64,000 nt of DNA, taken from positions 1-64,000 of the forward strand of contig JAVLRN010000013.1 in assembly GCA_032821775.1 (NCBI GenBank). The letters run 5' to 3'. How positions within the stretch are numbered: position 1 is the stretch's first letter; each line of letters starts with the position of its first letter. Positions 56,323 to 64,000 of the stretch are shown here, piece after piece. The translations under genes and the position numbers were made by a program. The notes under the pieces were generated by a model that worked only from the letters and a program-made list of their open reading frames with translations, ran no database searches and was not told the origin of the DNA. This stretch comes from Sanguinoderma infundibulare. Lineage: Eukaryota > Basidiomycota > Agaricomycetes > Polyporales > Polyporaceae.

Positions 56323-58963
56323 CTAAATACCCGTGATACCCAAGTCTTCTGCGATGATCACCGCAGCCTTTTCGCCCACCAAGACTGCCGTAGAATAGGT
56401 GTTCTAGAATACGCGTGGAGAAAGTCAGCATAGAGTATAAAAAAAGACAGGTTCGACATACCGTAGCTACATTCGAGGGACAAATGGACATGTCCGCGAC
56501 CTTGAGATTCTGCACGCCATATACATTGAGCCGCGAGTCGACCACTCCGCCCTTGTCGCGCGCCTTCATGGCGCAGGTGCCAAGCTGTCATGGACGGTCA
56601 GGATATTCGTTTGCCTGTTCGAACTTCGAAGGCTCCCTTATGCTTACCGAATGCCACGCCGTGACGACTGACGATAGGATATCAGACGATACTATATCAT
56701 TCCGCTAACACGCTGGGACTCACCGTTAGCCTTCAAGAGCGCATCAATCGCCTTGTCATCTTCTTCGGTATACACGATGTCCGGAGCATCAATGGGAACG
56801 GGAGTCTTGTGGTCCTGGGACACCGCCGCTGTACTACCGATCGGAAATTTGGGGAAGTCAGGAGCGTATTCGCCTCTGTAGGAGGACATGCGTCGGCCGT
56901 ATTCTCTGGAGAACTTCCAGCCGTGCCGCAATACCGCCAAATCTTCCTCACTGGGTCCGTATTAATTAGTGACCGGGACTCCTGAAAAATTGTGCGAATA
57001 CGTACCGACTGAACACGCCCGTGTCGAAGTCCAGGGGCGAGTCGACGTCGTCCGCAGAGGTAATGTGCACCGTTCCCGTTCCGACAGGGTACAGGGAGAA
57101 GACGCCTGCGCAGTACATCTTATGGTTGGCAGCCGGGGGCAAGAGGCCAACATACCTGGAAAAGTCTCTCAGGAATGGCAAAAAATGTCTCCAATTTCAA
57201 TGACACGTTACCCGGATATTTGGCCTGTCCACACAATCGGCTTGTCTGGGGCACCCGCGTAGAAAGATGACCACCGTTCGGCGAATGCAGGACCGATCGC
57301 ACGCAATTCCTCTTCAGAGGGCCGATATTTCATACCACCATCGACGCCACTGAAGAAGAGAACGTTCAACGATTTCGATCCCGTGCCACACGACATTAAA
57401 TAATAACACTCACTTTGACGCCATGAGACCCTGGCCATCCTGTTGCCACTGCGTGGACCACTCTAGCAGAGACACAGTGTCATAGGCTGTCAGACTAGAC
57501 TAAGAAGCGGAACATACTCACTCATGTATTCCGCAGGATCGCCCCGAACGATGCCATCGAGCGTATCCGCGTCATCCTTTGCATGAAACGATACAAAGAT
57601 CAGGGGGTGGTCTATCGGCCATAACTCGATCAACACCACCTAGAAACCCAAGTAGCCTCTCCTACATACCATTATAGTTTTCCCCGACCCCGGGGAGGTC
57701 GACGACCTGCCTGATGCCATTGCGCTCCAAGACGTCCTTATCGCCTACTCCTGAACGTTCTAGGACGGCTGGAGAACCGAACGCTCCCGCGGACAACACG
57801 ACGAGCTTCGTCGCTCGTGCGGTACGCGACTTCTTGTCGGCATCGGGGAGAACCCTCGGATTCTGAACGTATTCTACTCCTGTCGCTTTGCCACCCCTGC
57901 AACGAAAGTTCTTCAGCACTGGTGAACGGGAGCCAGGGTATTTTGCATACACACTCTATGATCACTTTCTTGACCGCACAACCATAGAGCAGGTGCACGT
58001 TCTTCGATCTTTCTAGCGCGGGGTAAATGTAATTGTGCGCCACGTCGGACCGACGACCGGTCTTCCCGTCGATCCACTTGGGCCAATGCTGCAAATCAAG
58101 GCCCGGGCCAGTGTCAAGCAATCGGTCACGCTTTAAAACGGAAGACCGTCAAACGCACTTCGAGACGGTTCACGTCCATAACCATGCTGTTGGCGTCGTC
58201 CACAACGGCGCGGGCCTTGTCGTACCGCAGGACGGTCGCAACGAAATCCTCGCCGACGTTGGTGCGCATTCCGCCGTAGGATACCTTGAGCGGACCGCTA
58301 TATCCATGGGTAGGTCTGTCCGGCGCGTTCTCGTACGTTTCTACCTAAACTTAAATAAGGAAAGGAAATGCCTAATGATTGTAGAGCGGCGCCGTATCAT
58401 GAGCACACCTTCTTGATCAGGGGCAACAGGTCGCCGAAGCTCCAGCCCGGGTTGTTATGCACGTTCGCCCAGTCATCGTAATCCGACGCCGGCGGACGCG
58501 TGTACAGCATAACTGCCCCGCATCATGAGCACTGAGCACTGACACTGACACTGACACACACACGACTGCCCGCCTTCGAGGACGGTCACTCACAATTGAC
58601 GCTGGAGCCGCCCCCGACGCATTGTCCGCACTGTATCACGAGCTTGCGGCCGTCCAGGTGGTCGCTCGGCTTGCCAACGACGTGCTTGACGGTCTTGGAG
58701 TCGGGCGCGAGGTGCGTCAGGAACCGTGCGGGCTGGATGTGCGCCAGGTCGTCCTCGGTCGTCGGCCCTATCTCGAGCATGAGGACACGGAGCGACGGGT
58801 CTGCAGCCGCCAGTCGCCCGAAGACCACACCGGCCGCGGCGCCACCTGCACATGAGGGGTTTCAGCGAGTCAAGAACCGGGAGGAACATATCATAGACAC
58901 TATCATCGACATACCTCCGGCGATGATGATATCGTACTCGTCGAACAGCTGTGGGGTAGCCAT
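56323..58963 (-). CDS. GMC-family alcohol (methanol-type) oxidase
   Basis: Predicted FAD-dependent oxidase that turns short primary alcohols into aldehydes and hydrogen peroxide; relatives in wood-decay basidiomycetes supply peroxide. Fourteen exons: 58963-58915, 58845-58594, 58512-58409, 58344-58159, 58088-57955, 57896-57670, 57611-57522, 57462-57414, 57349-57212, 57155-57006, 56950-56724, 56667-56648, 56584-56462 and 56403-56323 (609 aa). Marks are DIIIAGGGAAAGVVFGRL (FAD motif), LVIQCGQCVGGGSSVNF, YTRPPASDYDDWA, RRSDVAHNYIYP, LSAGAFGSPAVLERSG, and the C-terminal active-site block TAWHSLGTCAMK with ...NTYSTAVLVGEKAA. Exon 12 is 20 nt and carries the catalytic His. The C terminus (EDLGITGI) has no obvious PTS1 signal. 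Gene looks intact. Confidence 0.93.
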
Positions 58964-59017
58964 CGCGTGGTAGGAAGGCTTGTGTGGTAGAGCGCCGACG
59001 ACACCCGTCTGACCCGG

Positions 59018-59025
59018 CTATATAT
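59018..59025 (-). promoter_or_regulatory. TATA box of the GMC oxidase gene
   Basis: On the minus strand ATATATAG lies about 55-60 bases before the ATG at 58963, the same spacing as the TATA box of the NmrA-like gene. Confidence 0.6.
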
Positions 59026-60100
59026 CCGGCGACAGACCAGCGTTCGTTCTGAATCCATTTCAGGCTTCCCTGTGTGGAGATTGAGGTGAGCGACCCGGAT
59101 AAGCAACCGCATGCAGACGGTAGCCCGGGTCCGACGCTCGGCTCAGTTCCAATCATCGCGCAACACGACTACGTCTCGGGATCGAAAGAGTTGCATTTCA
59201 CCATTCGATGCTGTCATAAACCTTGAAAGAAAGGGAAAACGATCACTGCCCTCTATAGCAAAAGCTCCACCAACAAGAGGTTCGGTTCAGGTATCGAGCC
59301 ACCTCGGGGAGTATATATTTGGGCAGCTTGGCATGGCATGATCTGCTTGATGGAACCCCCGAGTTAGTTCAGCTCACCGACCGTGGTAGCATGGAAAATA
59401 GATAGCGCACTGGGTGCTATGCCAAGTTTCATCCGACCATCACGGGCCCCGCCCCCCCGGCTCATCTTCAAGCTCCAAAGCTTCTCGGTACCGCTCAGTT
59501 ACAGTACTGCGCAACGATAGTGTGGCGCAGGATTGTGGGAACTTGTTGGAAGCGGTCCGAACGAAATGCACATAGTCGGTGATTTCAGGAACCGGCTGGC
59601 GTGGAGCGCCTTGACGGACACAACGCACCTGCATCCAGAAATAAAACACGTCATGCTCGCAAAACACCGATGACACGGACTGGAGAACCCACCACGTACC
59701 TAACACCGACATCACGTTCGACAATGTCTGGTCGAAGTAACAGTTCTTACGGGTACCGGCGATGATCGATGACGTCTCACACGCGGGTGCAATTCATAGA
59801 AAGGGGGGAAGCTGCGACTGGTACGATTGCGGAGAGTGAGAGACACATGACATGCACGAGAAGAGGTATCGTAGCTGCTACCGAAACCACCGGAACACAG
59901 ATGAACCGCTGGTTCAGCACTGATGCATCAGTACTGATGATGGGCGGCGGGGCACCGCATGCGATGCACACCACCTAGAGTATGGAAGAACTTGTCGACA
60001 ACCCTTGATGTAAGACTTGAGGAGCTGAATGCCGAATGCTCTGCAGGAAGCCACGGAATCCTTGATCCAAAGCGGGGGGTATAGAGAGAGGGAGAGACAC

Positions 60101-60120
60101 GAGCCGAGCCGAGCCGAGCC
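60101..60120 (+). repeat. (GAGCC)4 microsatellite
   Basis: Four perfect GAGCC units followed by a degenerate fifth. Located just downstream of the membrane-protein gene that ends at 60206. Confidence 0.8.
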
Positions 60121-60205
60121 AAGCAACCAAGCCGAATGCAGATGAAGATACGAAGACGGCACGGGGAAGTACCCAGGGCCTAGACGGGAAGAAACCCAGA
60201 CGCGA

Positions 60206-61723
60206 CTACGCCTCCTGGTACACGAGCGACGCGCACTGGATGGTGATATCCTCCTCGAAGTCCGCCGAGCAGTCGAAGAAGTTGTCCTCGGAGGCCGTGT
60301 TTGGGACGCTCTCCTCGTCGCCATGGTCGTCGTCCTCCCCGGAGTATACGCTCTCCGAGTCCCCGTCACCAAGATCGCCGCGCGCTTCCTCGTCGGCCAG
60401 GTCCGCCAACTGGGTCTTCCGCGGAGTGGAGGTCCTGTTCACGGTCCACGTCGACTGCGACGACTGCGAGTAGCCATGGCCGGCGGTCGCGTTGGTCGAG
60501 CTGGCCACCGAGCCCGTGTACGAAGACGAGAACCGGGGCGCGGTCGGGGACGGGGGGCTGAGAGAAGACTGCGAGACGGGGACCACGACGTCGTACACGC
60601 TGCTCTCCGACGCGAAGGACGAGCCCGCGCGGGACCTCTCGGGGGAGCCTTCGTCTTCGCATATGTCCGCGAGTTCCGGTGTGCCCATGGACCGTGCGGA
60701 GAGGCCACCCACGAAGCCGAGCCCGACATGAAGGGACCCGCGCCGTCCGCGACCGGCCGTCTGAGGGTTACGCTTCGGCGGCGGCGGGGTGCTGAGCACG
60801 AACTTCTGGCCGGAGAAGTTAGAGAGGTTGACGGCGACGTCCTGCCGGTCGTCGTCGCGGCCTGTCGGAGAGTGCATCGGGACTTGCAGAGAGTCGCCCG
60901 ACGGGATGGAGGGCGACGGGAAGTAGACGACGGGGGATTGCTGGCGCGGACTCAACAGAACGGGGGTCTCGGGCTCAAAGTCGGATATGTCCGTGGGGAT
61001 TGTGGAGGACGTGGTGGCGCTGGGGAAAGAGGTCGACTTGGGGGTCATGCTCGCCTCTTCCAAGGCCGGGGAGTAGCAAGGCGTGCCGTCGCAGGGATGA
61101 ACGACGATCTCCGGCATGGTGCGAGATGGGACGGGAATGGCGAGACTTTGCCTGTTGACGGGAGAGGGTGCAAGGTTGGGGCGCTGTGGACGCGCATTGG
61201 CATGCGTGTTGGCTTCTTCCATAGCCCTCAAGACGTCTGCGACGGTGAACGGTTCGCGCTGTAGACGCAAAGATGAGGGCGGATAAAGAGCGAATGGACG
61301 ACGACGGACCTTGACTTGGTCCTTCTTCCACCACATCAGGACCTTCTTCACGCGGACGCGGATAGGTTCCTTGGGACGAAGGGTGGGAAGGACGGAGTAG
61401 ACAGGCCAGGAGAGCTGGGGCTCGGGAGGGGTTGGCTGAGAGGTGCCAGGAGAGTGCGAGGGAGGCCAGACGACAGATGGGTTAACGTTGAGACCGTTGA
61501 AATGACCAGCGCCGAGTTTGACCATTTGTTCTTGGGCTACCGCGTTAGGTACGGCTTGGGCCTGAGCACGCTGGCGCGCTTCCTTGCGACGGACACAGCG
61601 GTTGCGGGAGACGTAAATGGCGGAGCCGATGGCGGTAGCGACAACGATAACGACAAAGGACATGCCGAGGATGAAGCCCGGAGCCCAGAGGTCAGCCGCG
61701 TCGACACGTTTAACTGGAGCCAT
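60206..61723 (-). CDS. One-pass membrane protein with long disordered cytosolic tail, unknown function
   Basis: Single exon, 505 aa from ATG 61723; the frame is open further upstream but only from a TTG. The N terminus MAPVKRVDAADLW is followed by one hydrophobic segment (GFILGMSFVVIVVATAIG, about residues 17-38) and a basic stop-transfer stretch RNRCVRRKEARQR. The remaining about 450 residues are rich in Ser, Pro and Thr, with VRVKKVLMWWKKDQ and REPFTVADVLRAMEEANTH as the only better-ordered stretches, and an acidic C terminus (SGEDDDHGDEESVPN...). No enzyme domain is visible. It could be a scaffold or signalling anchor; I offer no function. A long antisense frame (60323-61264 plus) is a shadow. 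Confidence 0.75.
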   Translation of the reverse strand: MAPVKRVDAADLWAPGFILGMSFVVIVVATAIGSAIYVSRNRCVRRKEARQRAQAQAVPNAVAQEQMVKLGAGHFNGLNVNPSVVWPPSHSPGTSQPTPPEPQLSWPVYSVLPTLRPKEPIRVRVKKVLMWWKKDQVKVRRRPFALYPPSSLRLQREPFTVADVLRAMEEANTHANARPQRPNLAPSPVNRQSLAIPVPSRTMPEIVVHPCDGTPCYSPALEEASMTPKSTSFPSATTSSTIPTDISDFEPETPVLLSPRQQSPVVYFPSPSIPSGDSLQVPMHSPTGRDDDRQDVAVNLSNFSGQKFVLSTPPPPKRNPQTAGRGRRGSLHVGLGFVGGLSARSMGTPELADICEDEGSPERSRAGSSFASESSVYDVVVPVSQSSLSPPSPTAPRFSSSYTGSVASSTNATAGHGYSQSSQSTWTVNRTSTPRKTQLADLADEEARGDLGDGDSESVYSGEDDDHGDEESVPNTASEDNFFDCSADFEEDITIQCASLVYQEA

Positions 61724-62562
61724 CTTTAGTCTCAAGAACAGGAAGCCTGGCCGAAGTTTGCTGTTGCAGTCTCCCGGTTCGGGACTCTGATACGACCGTG
61801 AAGACAAGGAGGGTTGAACGACGCGGGCTGCCTGGTTGATAGGCCTTCTGAGGACGGGAGGAGTCGCAGTTGAGAGATAAGCTACCGGCGAAGGGGTTTG
61901 CGCCAGAGGGGTTCGCGGTTGAGAGACAAGGTTACCAGCGAACCGTGGTGGACTTAAGTACCCGTCCTTAGGAGGATAACAGCCTGCCGTTCGGTGGGGT
62001 CAGCCGTGGAGGTTGGGCTCTGAGCTTCTTCGGCAGGGTAGTGTTATGTGAGCCGCAAGGAATTTGGATCGCGACTGGCATGGAATGGCAAGTGACCAGC
62101 CGTGACCAGAGGCGCATACATGACGGTTGGAGATAAGATTGCTGAAGGACCATTGCGGCCTTATCGACTGGTCGGCAAGAATGAGAGGCATCGGTGCGTA
62201 CCGTAGATGCATCATCGGGCACGATTTCATTGCCAGAACTTTGCGACGAAACAAGTCCTCCAGGGCCTGTCCTGCGTCACTTCTCGACGACTGACTTGGT
62301 GCTCCTCTGCAGGCGGAGGCTCGAAGAAGACATCATACCGGCCTCGTTCCTGGTGTGCCTAACCGAAGGTGAGCGCGATGTCGAAGCGTGAGTAGGAGGG
62401 ACTCCGAGTCTGAGGGGGCGCGGGACGGTTGCTGTGGACTGTGATTGGGCGCTTGACTGAGTGCTCCCGGTCGCGCCGCAGCGAGCTCAGGTCACAATCT
62501 CTCCCTCATCATCCTCCTCCTCGCCTCGGTCCTCGCGCACGTCGACCCGGCCTCTGTCCTCG
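61724..62562. other. Divergent intergenic region
   Basis: Shared upstream region of the minus-strand membrane-protein gene and the plus-strand Cys-rich gene. The final 60 bases are pyrimidine-rich. A short direct repeat (GTTGAGAGA-AAG-TACCAGCGAA type) occurs at about 61870-61940. No gene seen. Confidence 0.55.
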
Positions 62563-64000
62563 ATGTTGCCCTCGCTATTACTCCCCTTCACGCTCCTTTT
62601 CTCCCTCGCCGCGGTCCGTGTCCGCGCGGGCGACGTCCACTACCTCCAGCCATGCGATGTCGCACACCAGAAGCTCCAGGAGGGCACCTTCCAGTTCCAG
62701 ACAGACTGCGACGCCATGACCTACTGTGCCTCCAACGGCACCTGCGCCCTCCGTGGATGCCGCAACGACGAATTCCCCTTCGGCTACAGCTCGAACGTGA
62801 CGATCCCGGACAAGTGCCCCAAGGGCAGCTTCTGCCCCGACGAGCAGGACCAGTGCCAACAGCTCCTCGCTGTTGGGAGCGCATGCCAATTCAACCGTGA
62901 TGGTGAGTGTCTATGCGCATTCTGTCCATATCTGCCGCATTGCTGAGGCGATGAGCGCGGAAAGACGAGTGCTCCGCCCCATCCAACTTCAAAGAACTCG
63001 CGGACACGACTGGCTTCGGTCTCAACTTTAACGGCTCCGTCTGTCTCAACAACATTTGCATGTACGTTTGCCACCACTTCATTCCCATCGTTCACTGAAC
63101 CCAACCCTCGTCCGTCCCAAGGTATGCAAACATCACTGTCGGTCTTCCCTGCGTCGTGCAAAACACTGCTTACACCGCGTATGGCCCCTCTGGAGAGTTC
63201 GTCGATATCGTATCTAGGTGCGTTTCGTTTCGACCATACAGACCATACCCTTCGTCCTCCCGCTGTCTTCTTCGGGACTTGCATCAGTCTTGGCGAGCTC
63301 TGTTGCGATCCTGCGATGTGCTTGGCGCCTCCGTGACAGCGCTGCAAGCATGTGGAACTTGTTCCCTGCGTGGAATCGGTTGTTCGCACGCAAAGTTAGA
63401 TGAGGGCCATCTCGGCTAGGTGTGCGCTGCAGTACATCTGGCGCCTTGTGGTGGAACCAGGAACCTTGGGCATTACGCTAATAATAACTCGGCTTCCAGG
63501 GGTAACTGTAAAGTCGGCCTCTACTGCGACTCGCAGCAACTCGTGTGCGTCCAGACCAAGGCCGTCGGAGAGCAGTGCGATGCCGACAAGGAGTGCTCTA
63601 CCTACAACTGCCTTGCAAGCGGAACGTGCGGCGTCACGACCGATACCCCCCATCAGGTCGGCACCTGGGTGTACATCGTCGTCGGGATCTGTATATTCGG
63701 AGGTATCATCGGCACACTTGTCGCGCTCTACTTTATGCACAAGAAGCACCGTGACGCGGAGCGCGAGAAGCGTCTTCAGTACTGGCGCGAGCAGGTATGT
63801 TTTATATGCTTTGCGACCGCCACGCTTCCCTACAGACTCACCTCTTGTCATAGAATGCGTTCCGTCAAAACATCATGCAGATGCAGGAGTCCGCGCGGCA
63901 CTCGCTCATGAGCTACACCCCGCACGGCGGCAGCCCGCGGGGCAGCACCATGTTTGGCCACGACGGGATGCAATCCGAAGACTCGGGCACGCCGATGCTG
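62563..64000 (+). CDS. Cysteine-rich type I membrane protein, 3' end outside the window
   Basis: Exons 62563-62902, 62965-63061, 63122-63217, 63500-63794 and 63854 onward (open at the window edge). The product has a signal peptide (MLPSLLLPFTLLFSLAAVRVRA) and an extracellular region with about 20 cysteines in spaced pairs (DCDAMTYCASNGTCALRGC, KCPKGSFCPDEQDQC, NCKVGLYCDSQQLVC, QCDADKECSTYNC). A transmembrane helix (TWVYIVVGICIFGGIIGTLV) and a basic cytosolic start KKHRDAEREKRLQYW follow. Several N-x-S/T sites are present. The layout is that of a cell-surface protein widespread in basidiomycetes as far as I recall, without an assigned function. Intron 3 is unusually long (282 nt) and its last 80 bases are open in frame, so a longer exon 4 starting within it cannot be excluded. 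Confidence 0.8.

Larger units (their letters stand above)
58964..60205. other. Intergenic, no gene recognised
   Basis: Upstream region of the GMC oxidase gene and 3' side of the next minus-strand gene. It holds the TATA box noted separately and a (GAGCC)4 run at 60101-60120. Another TATATATT occurs near 59310. No gene. Confidence 0.55.

Noticed and set aside
60323..61264. 313-codon plus frame
   Set aside because: Opposite strand of the single-exon membrane-protein gene; Arg/Gly-rich with no domain, typical of an antisense shadow.
61724..61807. N-terminal extension of the membrane-protein gene
   Set aside because: The extra codons would begin with TTG; the first ATG (61723) gives a sensible short N terminus before the membrane segment.

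Overview
The window looks like nuclear DNA of an agaricomycete (mushroom-forming) basidiomycete, probably polypore-like. Genes are broken by many 50-70 nt introns, are fairly GC-rich, and are closely packed in some places and widely spaced in others. Homology calls rest on motif reading only; no search was run. Where an exon chain is given, I spliced it by hand and the summed length is a multiple of three without an internal stop.

Left part (1-13.2 kb): a SurE-type phosphatase gene (+), a small RCR-like one-pass membrane protein gene (-), the TFIIH subunit gene SSL1 (-), a zinc alcohol dehydrogenase gene (+), an NmrA-like NAD(P)-binding protein gene (+) and a short unidentified gene (-). From 13.2 to 21.7 kb I see no convincing gene, only short inverted-repeat elements near 17.1-17.7 kb.

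Middle (21.7-38.3 kb): an acyl-CoA oxidase-like gene (+) is followed by a block of same-strand (-) genes. Two paralogous NHA1-type Na+/H+ antiporter genes flank one 22-exon P-type ATPase gene of the fungal Na+/K+-ATPase-like (ACU/type IIC-like) group. Upstream of that block lies a mitochondrial pyruvate carrier subunit gene (-). The antiporters share exon lengths almost throughout, including a 5-nt microexon, so they arose by duplication. The three transporters would form a compact alkali-cation extrusion/uptake cluster. One family of non-autonomous long-inverted-repeat DNA elements has left a copy inside an ATPase intron and another that supplies the 3' end of the pyruvate carrier reading frame.

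Right part (38.3-64 kb): an APQ12-type nuclear pore/nuclear envelope biogenesis gene (+), a small conserved-looking 4-exon gene (+), a TA-flanked MITE, then about 10 kb (45.9-55.6 kb) of coding-like but mostly unidentifiable or broken sequence that includes an interrupted HMG-box gene. After it come a 14-exon GMC alcohol-oxidase-type gene (-), a one-pass membrane protein gene with a long disordered tail (-), and the 5' part of a cysteine-rich type I membrane protein gene (+) that runs off the window. No tRNA, rRNA, CRISPR or bacterial-type features were found.
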